The position numbers and the translations under genes were made by a program. This document shows positions 35,447-47,000 of a stretch of DNA of 64,000 nt, in pieces. This DNA comes from Hyphomonadaceae bacterium ML37 (GTDB lineage: Bacteria; Pseudomonadota; Alphaproteobacteria; Caulobacterales; Maricaulaceae). Positions within the stretch are counted from its first letter, which is position 1. The number at the start of each line of letters is the position of its first letter. The notes beneath the pieces were generated by a model, which was not told the origin of the DNA, searched no databases, and saw only the letters and a list, made by a program, of their open reading frames with translations. The stretch spans positions 1,985,191 through 2,049,190 of the forward strand of contig CP091241.1 in NCBI GenBank assembly GCA_027627685.1, read 5' to 3'.

Positions 35447-36271
35447 ATGTCCGCCCCCTTAAGCCCAGAAGACATCCGTGTGCTGAAAAGCCTGACCCAG
35501 TGGTGGGATCAGGCCGGCGTGGACGTGCTGGCGCCCCTGCCCGAGGAGCGCACCCGGCAGAGCCAGCCCCGCCGCGCGCCGGCGCCCGCTCAACAGCCGC
35601 CCGCACAATCGGCCCGCGCCACGCCCCAGGCCGCCCGCGCCGCCGGTTATGGCGCCCCGCCGCCGTCCGGCGAGGACGCCCGCGCCGCCGCAGCCAAGGC
35701 CGATAGTCTGGATGCGCTGAAAGCCGCGCTAAACGCTTACGAAGGCTGCCCGCTGAAAGTCACCGCCACACAGCTCGTGTTCGCGCGCGGCAATCCCAAG
35801 GCGCGGGTCATGGTGGTGGGCGAGGCGCCCGGGCGCGAGGAAGATATCGCCGGAGCGCCTTTCGTGGGCCGGTCCGGGCAGTTGCTGGACCGGATGCTGG
35901 CGGCCATCGGGCTCGGCCCCGAGGATGCCTATATCACCAATGTTGTGTTCTGGCGCCCGCCGGGCAATCGCAAGCCCACCGACGGCGAAATCGCCGCCTG
36001 CCGCCCCTTCGCCGAGCGCCATATTGCGTTGGTGAAGCCGGAGTTTCTGGTGTTCGCCGGCGGCATCGCGGCCCAGTCCATGCTGCGCTCAAACGTGGGC
36101 ATCACGGCCCTGCGCGGACGCTGGGGCGCGTTCACGCCCGAGGGTGGCGCGGCGATCCCGGCCCTGCCCCTCTACCACCCGGCCTTCCTACTGCGCCGTC
36201 CGCAGGAGAAGGCGCGCGCGTGGGAGGATTTGCTGAGCCTCAAGACGCGCCTTGACGGTCAGGACGCCTGA
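35447..36271 (+). CDS. Uracil-DNA glycosylase, family 4-like, lacking two iron-sulfur cysteines
   Basis: 274-residue DNA repair glycosylase. A poorly conserved Pro/Ala-rich N-terminal extension (about 1-90) precedes the catalytic domain. Active-site motifs are [20 protein letters not shown] and, near the C-terminus, LYHPAFLLR. Family 4 enzymes bind a 4Fe-4S cluster through four cysteines. Only Cys101 (EGCPL) and Cys185 (AACRPF) remain; Tyr98 and Trp169 ([11 protein letters not shown]) replace the other two. This matches a subgroup found in rhizobia and relatives that works without a normal cluster (from memory). Its 3' end overlaps the convergent DUF2064 gene by 32 bp. Confidence 0.9.
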   Translation: MSAPLSPEDIRVLKSLTQWWDQAGVDVLAPLPEERTRQSQPRRAPAPAQQPPAQSARATPQAARAAGYGAPPPSGEDARAAAAKADSLDALKAALNAYEGCPLKVTATQLVFARGNPKARVMVVGEAPGREEDIAGAPFVGRSGQLLDRMLAAIGLGPEDAYITNVVFWRPPGNRKPTDGEIAACRPFAERHIALVKPEFLVFAGGIAAQSMLRSNVGITALRGRWGAFTPEGGAAIPALPLYHPAFLLRRPQEKARAWEDLLSLKTRLDGQDA

Positions 36272-36836
36272 GATCACTCGCCTCGTCCACATCCCGCAAG
36301 GTGCGCAGGCGGGCGATGGACAACCCGCTGGCCGTCAGCCGCGCTTCCAGATCGCTGCACGTCTCACGATGGGACCAGCGCACGCCGTCAAACAGGCCGC
36401 GCGGCGCCGGGCCGTTCAGCGCCAGCAGCCAGTAGCCGCCATCCTCGGCCGGGCCGATCACCGCGTCATGGCGCTTCAGCTGTGCGAACGCCGCAGCGAT
36501 ATCGCCGCGCGACACGTCGGGTGCGTCGGTGCCGATCACGCAGACCGGCCCTCGCCGCGAAAACGCCCGCGCCTGCCGCTCGCCCAGATCGCCGCCGCCC
36601 TGCCCCGCCCGCGCCACGCCCTGCGGCCAGACGCCGGGAAAGCGCCGCGCCACAGCCCGGTCCGGCGCGATGGCCAGCACGAGGCGCCAGCGCGGATCAT
36701 TCAGCCGCCGCACCAGCCGCGCCGTCATGGCGCGATAGATCCGCCAGGCGCTGACCTTGCCGATGCCGCGCGCCAGCCGCGTCTTGGCGCCGCCGATTAC
36801 GGGGGCCTTGGCGAAGATCACCAGGACCGGGCGCAT
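36240..36836 (-). CDS. DUF2064 / TIGR04282-type glycosyltransferase-like protein
   Basis: 198 residues with a nucleotidyl/glycosyltransferase-A fold. N-terminal [20 protein letters not shown] with the basic loop, central [20 protein letters not shown] (DxD-like site), and [17 protein letters not shown]. The family is named after arsenosugar synthesis genes but its general substrate is uncertain. It starts on the last base of the upstream family-2 transferase stop; these two families are regularly paired and probably form one pathway. Confidence 0.88.
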   Translation of the reverse strand: MRPVLVIFAKAPVIGGAKTRLARGIGKVSAWRIYRAMTARLVRRLNDPRWRLVLAIAPDRAVARRFPGVWPQGVARAGQGGGDLGERQARAFSRRGPVCVIGTDAPDVSRGDIAAAFAQLKRHDAVIGPAEDGGYWLLALNGPAPRGLFDGVRWSHRETCSDLEARLTASGLSIARLRTLRDVDEASDLRRPDRQGAS

Positions 36837-37540
36837 CAGGCCCGGTAGACTTGTGCAAGCCGGGCCGGATCAGCGCCAAGGAAATACCGCCCCAGAAGCA
36901 CCAGATTGCGCCGCGAGCGGCGGCCATAGCCTTCAGCGCGGAACTTCGCCGCGCTGGTCACCGCCGCGCTGCGTAAGCGCGCCAATCGCCGCCGGCCGAT
37001 GCGGCGCACGATATCCACGTCCTCAAACAGGGCCATGGGCTTGTAGCCGCCGATCCGGTCATAAAACTCCGCCCCGATCAACAGGCCCTGATCGCCATAG
37101 GGCAGCGCGAACGCGCCGCACCGCGCCGCTACCGCCGCCTCCAGCCGGCGCGCGGCGGGGGAAAAATCATCCAGCGCAAAGCGGAAATACCCCGCCCGGT
37201 CGCGCCCGGCATGGGTTTGGAAAAAACTCGCCGCCTCGCGCGCCCAGCCTGGCTGCAGCACGGTGTCAGCGTGGAGGAAGAGGAGCCAGTCGTTAGCGCC
37301 AGTGATCGCGCGCGCCGCCTGCGCCCCCGCCGCCAGCTGCGCGCCGCGCCCGCGCGCGCCGGTCACGATCCGGCAACCCGCCTTGCGCGCGATCTCCAGC
37401 GTCGCGTCGTCCGACCCGCCATCTGAGATGATCACGGCGCGCAGCAGCCCCGCCCGGCGCGCCGGCGACAGGCTGTCCAGCGTGCGCGCCAGTCCTCCAG
37501 CCGCGTTTAATGTTGGAATGACAATGACCAGCGCGCCCAT
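36836..37540 (-). CDS. Glycosyltransferase family 2 (TIGR04283-type)
   Basis: 234-residue GT-A enzyme. Starts MGALVIVIPTLNAAGGLART. Nucleotide-sugar motifs: VIISDGGSDDATLEIARKAG and the DxD equivalent LLFLHADTVLQPGW, then the acceptor-side motif DQGLLIGAEFYDRIGGYKPM followed by LFEDVDIVRRIGR. No membrane helix. It is coupled to the DUF2064 gene and divergent from a radical SAM gene. The start could also be one of several codons upstream, but the conserved fold begins here. Confidence 0.88.
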   Translation of the reverse strand: MGALVIVIPTLNAAGGLARTLDSLSPARRAGLLRAVIISDGGSDDATLEIARKAGCRIVTGARGRGAQLAAGAQAARAITGANDWLLFLHADTVLQPGWAREAASFFQTHAGRDRAGYFRFALDDFSPAARRLEAAVAARCGAFALPYGDQGLLIGAEFYDRIGGYKPMALFEDVDIVRRIGRRRLARLRSAAVTSAAKFRAEGYGRRSRRNLVLLGRYFLGADPARLAQVYRA

Positions 37541-37585
37541 GGCGATGGTTGAACCGTGCGTCCTGGTGAAAGTCAACCGGATTTT

Positions 37586-37600
37586 GTTCTTGCTACGTTC
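37586..37600 (+). promoter_or_regulatory. LexA-type SOS box (GTTC-N7-GTTC)
   Basis: GTTCTTGCTACGTTC is an exact match to the alphaproteobacterial LexA consensus of direct GTTC repeats spaced by seven bases. It lies 25 bp before the radical SAM start, in the 85-bp divergent region with the glycosyltransferase. About one or two such matches are expected by chance in 64 kb over both strands, so the position is what makes it notable. Confidence 0.55.
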
Positions 37601-37625
37601 CGTTTTTGGAGTCAGCTTCAGCCCC

Positions 37626-38735
37626 ATGAGCCCGCCCCTGACCCCTGCCCGCGCCGCCATGCCTCTGCCTGAGCCCTTGCGGCCGCGCGGGCGGGGCGCG
37701 GCCTCCAATGATGCGGGCCGGTTCGAGCGTCAGACCCGCGAACCCGCTGATGACGGCTGGAGCGGCGCTGACGAGGCCGCGCCCAAATTGCGCACCACGC
37801 TGATCAAGGACAATACCCGCACCATTATCAGCCGCAATGACAGCCCCGACATCAGCTTTGACCGCTCGATCAATCCCTATCGCGGCTGCGAGCATGGCTG
37901 CATCTATTGCTACGCCCGGCCCAGCCACGCCTATTGGGGTTATTCGGCAGGCATTGATTTTGAAAGCCGGCTCTTCTTCAAGCCCGGCGCGGCGGACCTT
38001 CTCGAAGCCGCCTTCCGCAAGCGCGGCTATCAGCCCGAACCCCTCCTCATCGGCGCCAATACCGATGCGTATCAGCCGGTGGAACGCCAGCTGCGCCTGA
38101 CCCGGCGCCTTCTGGAGGTGTGCCTGGAGTTCCGCCATCCCGTCAGCGTGATCACCAAGTCGGCTGGCATCGTGCGCGATCTTGATCTGCTGGGCCAGCT
38201 GGCCGAATTGGGCTTGGCGAAAGCCGCCATCTCGCTGACCACGCTGGACGCGAAACTGGCCCGCGCCATGGAGCCGCGCGCGGCCACGCCCCGGCGCCGG
38301 CTGGACGCGATCCGCGCCCTGACAGACGCCGGCGTGCCGGTCACCGTGATGACCGCGCCCATCATTCCCGGCCTCAATGATCACGAGACCGAGGCGCTGC
38401 TGGAGGCCGCCGCTGGCGCCGGCGCGCGCGATGCCGGCTATGTGCTGCTGCGCCTGCCGCTGGAGGTGCGCGATCTGTTCAAGGACTGGCTCGCCCTCCA
38501 CCGCCCCAACGCCGCGAGCAAGATCATGAGCCTCATCCGCCAGACCCGCGGCGGCAAGGATTACGACGCCCGCTGGCATGTGCGCGGCGTCGGCGAAGGC
38601 CCTGTCGCAGACCTTATCGCCACCCGCTTCCGCGCCGCCGCGCGCCGGTATGAGCTTGACGGGCCAAGGACGGCGCTGCGCACCGACCTGTTCCAGCGCC
38701 CGCTGGCGGAGAACGCACAGATGAGTTTGTTCTAG
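37626..38735 (+). CDS. PA0069-family radical SAM protein (SplB-like)
   Basis: 369 residues. The radical SAM CxxxCxxC cluster is CEHGCIYC (Cys88, Cys92, Cys95) after [12 protein letters not shown]. Further family motifs are [34 protein letters not shown] and [16 protein letters not shown]. This group (PA0069, Rv2578c) is distantly related to spore photoproduct lyase and is often linked to mutagenic-repair genes; the reaction is not established to my knowledge. A LexA-type box lies directly upstream, consistent with a damage-response role. rnhB follows within about 50 bp. Confidence 0.9.
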   Translation: MSPPLTPARAAMPLPEPLRPRGRGAASNDAGRFERQTREPADDGWSGADEAAPKLRTTLIKDNTRTIISRNDSPDISFDRSINPYRGCEHGCIYCYARPSHAYWGYSAGIDFESRLFFKPGAADLLEAAFRKRGYQPEPLLIGANTDAYQPVERQLRLTRRLLEVCLEFRHPVSVITKSAGIVRDLDLLGQLAELGLAKAAISLTTLDAKLARAMEPRAATPRRRLDAIRALTDAGVPVTVMTAPIIPGLNDHETEALLEAAAGAGARDAGYVLLRLPLEVRDLFKDWLALHRPNAASKIMSLIRQTRGGKDYDARWHVRGVGEGPVADLIATRFRAAARRYELDGPRTALRTDLFQRPLAENAQMSLF

Positions 38736-38787
38736 GATGGCCCCGTACGACTCACTCGAATCCGGTGAGCTCAGGGCGGGGGTACGC

Positions 38788-39383
38788 ATGACTCAAACGC
38801 TGATCGCCGGCATCGACGAAGCCGGCCGCGGCCCCCTGGCGGGGCCCGTCGTGGCCGCTGCGGTGATCCTGCCGGCGGGGTTTTCCGCGCTGGATCAGCT
38901 CGACGATTCCAAGAAGCTCACGGCCAGGCGGCGCGAGGCGCTGGCGGCGGTCATCCGCGCCGAGGCGATGGTGAGCATCGCGCTGGCTGAACCCGCCGAG
39001 ATTGACCGGCTCAACATTCTGCACGCCACGCTGGCGGCCATGGCGCGCGCGGCGGCGGGGCTCATGCGCCCGCCGCAGCTTATCCTGATCGACGGCAATC
39101 AGGTCCCGCCGGGCCTGCCTTGCCCCGCCCGCGCCCTTGTCGGCGGAGATTCCAGCGAGCCGGCCATCGCCGCGGCCAGCATCATCGCCAAGACCGTGCG
39201 CGACGCGCTGATGGCGCAGGCCGAGGCGCGCTTTCCCGGCTATGGCTTCGCCGGCCACAAGGGCTATCCCAGCCCCGTTCACCGCGCCGCCCTCGAGGCG
39301 TTAGGTCCCTGCCCCCTCCATCGGCTAAGCTACGCCCCCGTGCGCGCCGCCTGGCGAAAAAGCGGCTTTGCGCGGCGTATGAT

Positions 39384-39396
<13 letters not shown>
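38788..39396 (+). CDS. rnhB: Ribonuclease HII
   Basis: 202-residue enzyme that cuts RNA in RNA-DNA hybrids and starts removal of misincorporated ribonucleotides. Active-site residues lie in [20 protein letters not shown] (first Asp-Glu), [10 protein letters not shown] and [10 protein letters not shown]; substrate motif [15 protein letters not shown] prefer ATG 38788, which has a purine-rich stretch upstream and gives the usual length; ATG 38737, one base after the previous stop, would add 17 unconserved residues. The stop codon is part of the CtrA-like site in front of ccrM. Confidence 0.95.
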
Positions 39397-40560
<1,164 letters not shown>

Positions 40561-40584
40561 CCTGGAGACGGCCTCAATCCGGGG

Positions 40585-41343
40585 TCAGTAGCACTGCGCC
40601 CACGCTACGTCCGACACAAACTCGCGCACAAAGGCGGTCAGCGCCATCAAAGCAAATCCTTGACCCAACTCACGCGCCAGCTCATTTCGCACTTCGTTCA
40701 CCACGAAATCAGTTCCAACGCTGCAGACATTGTCCCGCTGCAAGACAGACATGCCTAAATCCAGGGCCCGGCCGACGTTTCGATTAGCCTCAGACTGATT
40801 CGTATTGCACGAATTCATCACACCACAGACGATCAGCCATTCCACAGCAGCGGAGCCGATCGCCTGCCCGATAGCTTCACCGACATTGAAACTCGTATAC
40901 CTGACGGTCCAAGTTCCAGGACGGTCGTCAACCGACCATGCTTCCAGATAATAGCGGCGTCCCGAAGAACCATCATTGGCAAACATCAGGATATCGCCGA
41001 ACTGGTCGTTCGTCGTGTCAGACGCCACGACCCCGGTGACGGATGCGCGCCAAGCATTGCTCGGCGCAACGCCCGTTCCAACCCTGATATCGTTGTTCCC
41101 GATGCCTGAAGTGCGACGGAACCCAACGATGCCAACACTCCCTGAATTCAGATAAACCGAGTAAACAATATACTTGTATCTGTCAGATGATGAGTGACTA
41201 AATGTATTAGAGCCCCTTTCACTGATAGTGAAGGGGCCATTCAGAGATTGACTAAAGGAATTGCTGGCAATTACAATTATATTAATTACAGCAATCGAAA
41301 AAATGATGCCTGAATTTATTAATAGTTTACGTATAGAATACAT
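40585..41343 (-). CDS. Orphan secreted protein on an AT-rich island
   Basis: 252 residues, not recognised. The N-terminus is a signal peptide (hydrophobic IIFSIAVINIIVIASN, then SFSQS). The first mature half is Ser/Thr/Gly-rich and predicted beta-type (YKYIVYSVYLNSGSVGIVGF, YYLEAWSVDDRPGTWTVRYT). The second half is helical, with GEAIGQAIGSAAVEWLIVCG, several cysteines and a terminal AQCY. The gene start is strikingly AT-rich (14 of 60 GC at 41281-41340; 23 of 60 at 41221-41280) and uses codons unlike its neighbours, which suggests recent transfer. It lies between ccrM and mutY without operon partners. A poly-G stretch upstream may serve as ribosome site. Confidence 0.8.
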   Translation of the reverse strand: MYSIRKLLINSGIIFSIAVINIIVIASNSFSQSLNGPFTISERGSNTFSHSSSDRYKYIVYSVYLNSGSVGIVGFRRTSGIGNNDIRVGTGVAPSNAWRASVTGVVASDTTNDQFGDILMFANDGSSGRRYYLEAWSVDDRPGTWTVRYTSFNVGEAIGQAIGSAAVEWLIVCGVMNSCNTNQSEANRNVGRALDLGMSVLQRDNVCSVGTDFVVNEVRNELARELGQGFALMALTAFVREFVSDVAWAQCY

Positions 41344-41439
41344 TTAAGAGCCCCCCCCTTAGTAATAAATTATCTTAATCTTATTTTTATGGGCTAAATT
41401 AATCAATTAAAGATTTTACGACAAAGGGCAGTCAATAAC

Positions 41440-42555
41440 TTAGAGCGCCGCGCGCACCGCCTTCTTCATGACGCTCGGCAGGCCCGAGGCGGAGAGCGGC
41501 TCGGCGGGCGCCCAGCGCCCCTGCGCGTCCGGCCCGCGCCAGCTCACCGGCGCCTCAGCCGCATAGACATCCAGCTCCAGCGCGAAATGCGTGAATACGT
41601 GGGACACCGCCCCCGCCTTGCGCCAACCCAGCGGCGCCGGCGCCGCCGCCACGACTGACGGCAACGCGCTCACATCTTCCAGCCACCCACTGCCCGGCGC
41701 TTCCAGCATGCCGCCGAGCAAACCCTTGTCAGGGCGGGGGCGGACATAGAGCTCGCGCCGCCCCGCCGGGCCGCGCAAAATCACGAACACCAGCCCGTGG
41801 CGCACCGGCCGGGCTTTCTTCGCCGCCTTGACCGGATAACGCTCCATCTCGCCCGCTGCCCGCGCCGCGCAGGCCCCGGCCCAGGGACAGGCATGGCAGG
41901 CGGGCCCTCGCGGCGTGCACACGGTGGCGCCCAGATCCATGATCGCCTGGGCGTAATCGCCAGGACGATCCGGATCGGCGAGGCGGGCGGCGTGATCGCG
42001 GATCACGCCCTTGGCGCCGGGCAGCGGCGCGTCGATCGCGAACAGGCGCGTGATCACCCGCTCCACATTGCCGTCCACGACGCTGGCGGGCAGATCGAAC
42101 GCGGCGGCGCGGATGGCGTTGGCGGTGTACTCGCCAATTCCCGGCAGGGCGCGAAGCGCCTCAAGATCGCTGGGGAAGACACCGCCCAGCTCGTTTGAAA
42201 CCATTTGCGCGCAGGCGTGCAGATTGCGCGCGCGGGCGTAGTATCCAAGCCCCGCCCACTGCGCCATCACATCCTCGCGCGGCGCGTTGGCCAGATCATG
42301 AACGGTTGGCCACAGCGCGAGGAAGCGCGTCCAGTAGGGCGTGGCGTGGGGCACTGTGGTTTGCTGCAGCATGATCTCCGACAGCCAGACGGCGTAGGGA
42401 TCGGCAGTGACGCCCCGCGCCCGGTCTTCCGGCCGCACTCGCCAGGGCAGGGTCCGGCCCTCGCGGTCATACCAGTCCAGCAGCGCCGCGCGCAGGGCGG
42501 GCGCATCGTCGCGTGACAGGGTGGAAGAGGAGGCGGAAGCGGGCTTGGAGCTCAT
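41440..42555 (-). CDS. mutY: A/G-specific adenine glycosylase
   Basis: 371-residue base-excision repair enzyme that removes adenine opposite 8-oxoguanine. Start at ATG 42555 (MSSKPASASSS). Motifs: YAVWLSEIMLQQTTVPHATP, helix-hairpin-helix LPGIGEYTANAIRAAAF, the catalytic Asp in SVVDGNVERVITRLF and the 4Fe-4S ligands in the exact C-x6-C-x2-C-x5-C spacing (CTPRGPACHACPWAGAC). The C-terminal Nudix-like domain recognises 8-oxoG (LLGGMLEAPGSGW, VSHVFTHFALELDVY). Divergent from dciA across 65 bp. Confidence 0.95.
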   Translation of the reverse strand: MSSKPASASSSTLSRDDAPALRAALLDWYDREGRTLPWRVRPEDRARGVTADPYAVWLSEIMLQQTTVPHATPYWTRFLALWPTVHDLANAPREDVMAQWAGLGYYARARNLHACAQMVSNELGGVFPSDLEALRALPGIGEYTANAIRAAAFDLPASVVDGNVERVITRLFAIDAPLPGAKGVIRDHAARLADPDRPGDYAQAIMDLGATVCTPRGPACHACPWAGACAARAAGEMERYPVKAAKKARPVRHGLVFVILRGPAGRRELYVRPRPDKGLLGGMLEAPGSGWLEDVSALPSVVAAAPAPLGWRKAGAVSHVFTHFALELDVYAAEAPVSWRGPDAQGRWAPAEPLSASGLPSVMKKAVRAAL

Positions 42556-42620
42556 GTCACAGGCGGTTTTGTGGCGGCGCCCGCTTGCCAGAGCGGCCTG
42601 CGGGGGCGATCCTCGCCAGC

Positions 42621-43211
42621 ATGAAACGCCCGACCCATCCGTCAAGCGGCAGACGCCGCCCGGTCGCATCCGATGCGGACGCCAGCGCGCAGGCCTGGGT
42701 ATGGGCCCAGCGCCATCGCGGACGGCCGGCTATCGCCCCGCCCCCGGCGGCGGCGGCGGCGCTGGCGCGGGTGCTGAAACCCCTGGCGGTGCATCACGGG
42801 CCGGGCGTCGCCGAACTGGCCGAGCACTGGGCGGAGATTGTCGGCGCGCCGCTGGCCGCCCATTCCAGACCGGAGAAAATGCAGGGCGGCGCGGGCGGGC
42901 TGACCCTGGTGGTGCGCGCGCGCGGGCCCGCCGCCGCGCTGGTGGAGGCGCAGTCGGCGCGCATTCTCGAACGCGTCGCGCGCTATGCGGGCCGCGCGCC
43001 CAAGCGCCTGCGCATTGTGCAGGGGTCGCTGGGCGGCTCAGTCTCCACCCCGCCGGCGCGAAAAGCCGCGACTGCGGCGCCGCCCGGTCTGGACACGCCG
43101 GGCCAAAGTCTTGATACGATCATGGCCGAGTTTCAGCGCGCGGTGGAGGAACATGAGGGCGTCAAACTTGGCCCCGCCCCGACGCCGCGCCCGCAGAGAG
43201 AGACCGAATGA
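42621..43211 (+). CDS. DciA-like DUF721 protein
   Basis: 196 residues. DUF721 domain in the middle (VAELAEHWAEIVGAPLAAHS, then GGLTLVVRARGPAAALVEAQ), flanked by basic Arg/Pro-rich N-terminal and disordered C-terminal parts. DciA proteins help load the replicative helicase DnaB in bacteria lacking DnaC. The mutY / DUF721 / DsbA-like / smc order is typical of alphaproteobacteria. The stop overlaps the next gene by four bases (ATGA). Confidence 0.85.
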   Translation: MKRPTHPSSGRRRPVASDADASAQAWVWAQRHRGRPAIAPPPAAAAALARVLKPLAVHHGPGVAELAEHWAEIVGAPLAAHSRPEKMQGGAGGLTLVVRARGPAAALVEAQSARILERVARYAGRAPKRLRIVQGSLGGSVSTPPARKAATAAPPGLDTPGQSLDTIMAEFQRAVEEHEGVKLGPAPTPRPQRETE

Positions 43212-44002
43212 TGATGTCCATGTCACGCCTGATCGGCACGGCGGCGCTGGCCGCCGGCCTGGTGCTCACCGGATGCGGGGGCGCGACCCCGGACGGACGC
43301 TCGCAGTATGAGCGCGAGGGCGATTTCGCCAAGGGCAACCCCAACGCCCCACTCACCATCATCGAATACGCCTCTACCGCTTGCCCGGCCTGCGCCTACT
43401 ATCATGCGAATGGCAAGCCCACGATGGACCGGTATGTGGAAAGCGGCCAGGTGCGCTACGTGTTCCGCGAAATGATCACGGGCCTGCCCGCGCTGGCCAC
43501 CCCGGGCTTCATGCTGGCGCGCTGCGCGCCGGAAGAGCGCTATTTCGACGTGCTCGATCTTCTGTTCGCCCAGCAACAGGCGCTGGGCGCCGCGCTGCAA
43601 CAGGGTCAGGGCCGCGCCCAGGCGCAGTTCCGCACCATCGCGCGCACCGCAGGCCTCAGCGACGCCGAGTTCCAGGCCTGCATGACCAATAACGACATCT
43701 ACCAGCAAGTGCTCGACGCCAACGAGCAGGCCGGGCGCGACGGTATTCGCGGCACGCCCAGCTTCATCATCAACGGCGTCACGCTGGAAACGGTGGAGCA
43801 TCCCGATGGAACGCTGGATGCAAGCCGGCGTCCGGCTCTGGCCTTTGGCGTCAATGGCCGCGCCATCAGCGATGATCAGGGCGTGATCACCCATGATTAT
43901 GACGCTGACACGATGGAGCGAATCATCGCGTACTTCTTGGCTCGCGAAGGTGTGACCGCTGAACCGGCTGCGCCCGAAGCGTCGGATGGTGACGCCGGAT
44001 AG
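43208..44002 (+). CDS. DsbA-family thioredoxin-like lipoprotein
   Basis: 264 residues. The lipoprotein signal ends LVLTGC with Cys23. The thioredoxin_4 domain has the redox motif CPAC in IIEYASTACPACAYYHANGK and the cis-proline loop GIRGTPSFIINGV. It should act in envelope disulfide chemistry. It is coupled to the DUF721 gene by a 4-bp overlap and lies 48 bp before smc. Several ATG codons cluster at the start; the first is used here. Confidence 0.9.
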   Translation: MMMSMSRLIGTAALAAGLVLTGCGGATPDGRSQYEREGDFAKGNPNAPLTIIEYASTACPACAYYHANGKPTMDRYVESGQVRYVFREMITGLPALATPGFMLARCAPEERYFDVLDLLFAQQQALGAALQQGQGRAQAQFRTIARTAGLSDAEFQACMTNNDIYQQVLDANEQAGRDGIRGTPSFIINGVTLETVEHPDGTLDASRRPALAFGVNGRAISDDQGVITHDYDADTMERIIAYFLAREGVTAEPAAPEASDGDAG

Positions 44003-44050
44003 ACCTTTGGGCCCTGCACAGGGCGGGCGGCGGCGTGAACGGAGGGTGTG

Positions 44051-47000
44051 GTGAAGTTCACCCAACTGCGCCTTGCCGGCTTCAAGTCGTTTGTCGACGC
44101 GACGGAGCTGCGCATTGATCCCGGCCTGACCGGAATCATCGGGCCCAACGGGTGCGGCAAGTCCAACCTGCTTGAAGCGCTGCGCTGGGTGATGGGCGCG
44201 ACCTCGGCCAAGTCGCTGCGCGGCGGCGGCATGGAGGACGTGATCTTCTCCGGCACCGATAACCGCGCCTCACGCGACCGGGCCGAAGTCACCCTCACCA
44301 TCGACAACTCAGACCGGCGCGCGCCCGCCCGCTTCAACGATGCGGAAATCCTGGAAGTCGTGCGCCGCATCACGCGCGGCAAGGGATCGGATTATGAGGT
44401 CAATGGCGAGGAGGTGCGCGCCAAGGACGTGCAGCTCCTGTTCGCTGATGCGGGCACGGGCGCCAACTCGCCTGCCCTGGTGCGTCAGGGGCAGATCAGC
44501 GAGCTGATCAGCGCCAAGCCGGAAAACCGCCGCCGGGTCCTGGAAGAAGCCGCCGGCGTGGCGGGTCTGCGCGCGCGCCGGCGCGAATCCCAGCTGCGCC
44601 TCACCGCCGCCGAGGCCAATCTCGCCCGGCTGCAGGAAATCGTGGACGATCTGGCGGCCCGCCACGCCAGCCTGCAACGCCAGGCGCGTCAGGCCGGGCG
44701 CTATCGCGAGCTGTCCCAGACCATCCGCCAGTATGAAAGCCTGCTTTGGCTGCGCCGGTGGAGCGAGGCGCGCGACGCCGTAGCTGTGGCCGAAACCGCC
44801 CTTGAGGCCGCCCGCGCCGAGGCCGACACCGCCCTGCGCGCCGCCGCCGCCGCCACATCGAAAGCGGAAGACGCCGCCGCGCGCGTCCAGCCTTTACGCG
44901 AGGGCGAGGCCGAAGCCGCTGCGGCGCTACGCCTGGCCGAACGCACCCGCGATCAGCTGGACCGCGATATCGACGCGGCCAGAGACGCCATCACGCGGCT
45001 CGAAACGCGCCTCACCGAGCTGCAGGCCGCCGAGGCCCGCGAAGCGGAACTCCACGAAGAGGCGCGCGCCGCGCTGGCCCGCCTGAAAGGTCAGATGAAC
45101 GGGCTGCGCGAACAGGCCCGCGCCGACGCCCCTGCCCAGTCGCGCGCCGAAGCCGCGCTCGCCGACGCGGATACGACACGCCAGAAGGCCGAAGCCGATC
45201 TGGACGCCGCCGGCGCCGCCTGCGCCGATTTCCGCGCCCGCCTGCAGGGCGCGCGGCGCGACGCCGAACAGGCCCGCCAGCGCGCTGACCGGCTGGAGCG
45301 CGAAACGGAGGCCGCCCGCACCGCGCTGGAGCGCGCCGGGGCGCAGGACGGCCCTGATCTGAGCGCTTTGGAAGCGGATGTCGGCGAGCGGGCCGCGGCA
45401 TTGGAAGCCGCCCGCGACGCCCTCGCCACAGCTGAATCCGCCCTCACTGATCTGCGCGACCGCGCAGGCGAAGCGAGGGACGCAGCCCGCGATGCGCGCG
45501 GCGACATGATCGCCCTGGAGCGTGAACAGGCGAGCCTGGAGCGCCTGCTGGCGCCCGGCGAAACCGGCGACCGGGCGTTGGACGATGTCACAGCGGACGC
45601 AGGTTATGAGCAGGCGCTGGCCGCCGCCCTGGGCGAAGATCTGGAAGCCGGCCTGAGCCCCGAAGCCGCGCGCCGCTGGACAGAGGGTGGCGTGAAAGCC
45701 GCCGCCCTGCCCGCTGGCGCCAAGCCCTTGAGCGACTATGTGCGCGCGCCCGCCGCTCTCTCCATCAGGCTGGCCGCCATCGGCGTTGTGGACGACGCCG
45801 ATCTCGACCGCCTGACGGCAGACCTGAAACCCGGTCAGCGCCTCGTCACCGCCAGCGGCGCCCTGCGGCGCTGGGATGGTTATGCGGCCGATGCCGGCGC
45901 GCCGGGCGCAGCGGCCGTGCGCCTGGAAACCTTGAACCAGCTGGCTGCGCTCGGGCCTCAGCTCGACGCCGCCCGCGCCCATGCCGAGACTCTGGAAGCC
46001 TCAGCCGAAGGGGCGCGCGAATCTCTCAGCGACTCCGAACGCGCCGCCGCCCGCACCCGCGAAACCGCCATTGAAGCCGAACGCGCGCTTCGTGCTGGTG
46101 AGCAGTCCCTGTCTGCAGCCCGCGCCGACGCCGCCCGCGCCGAGGCGCGCCGGGCCGGACTGGTCGACGCTCTCAAGGCGGCCGAAGACCGCCTCGCGGC
46201 CGCGCGCGCCGATGCCGAAACCGCCGCTGCCGCCGTCACGGCGGCTGAAGCCGAAGATGACGGGATGACGGCGCTCGACAGCGCGCGCACCCGCGCCGAG
46301 CGCGCCCGCGGCGCCGCCGCCGACGCCCGCGCGGCGCTGGAGACGATCAAGCGGGACGCGCAAGGACGCCGCCACCGCCTGGCCTCGCTGGAGCGCGAAA
46401 CCGCCGACTGGGAACGGCGCGAGGCCGATGCCGGCGCCCGGCGCGCGGCGCTGACCGCACAACTGACCGGGACCACCGGCGAACTGGACGCCGCCCGCGC
46501 CCGCCCTGATGCGCTGGAAGCCCAGCGCCCGGCCCTGCTGGACGCGCTGGCAAAGGCTGAACAGGCCGCCCGCACCGCCCGCGACGCGGTGGCCGAAGCC
46601 GAAAGCGCCCAGCGCGAAGCCGATTCGCACCTGCGTCAGGCCGAAGGCGCCGCCGCCACGGCGCGTGAAGCGCGCGCCGGCGCCGAGGCGCGCCTGGCCG
46701 GCGCACGTGAACGGCTGGCGGAGACGGCGGCGCGCCTGACCGACGCCACCGGCGAAACGCCCGAGACCCTGGCGCCCGGCGCCGCCGACAGCGAGTTCAG
46801 CGCCCTGTCCAGTCAGGAGCTGGAGCGCCGCCTGGATGAGGCCCGCCTGACCCGCGAGCGGCTGGGCGCCGTCAATCTTCGCGCTGACACTGAAGCCCAG
46901 GAACTGGAAGCCGAGCGGGCGCGCCTGGCGCACGAGCATGACGAGCTGATGGAAGCGGTGGCCCGCCTGCGCAAGGCCGTCGATACGCTGTCACGCGAAG

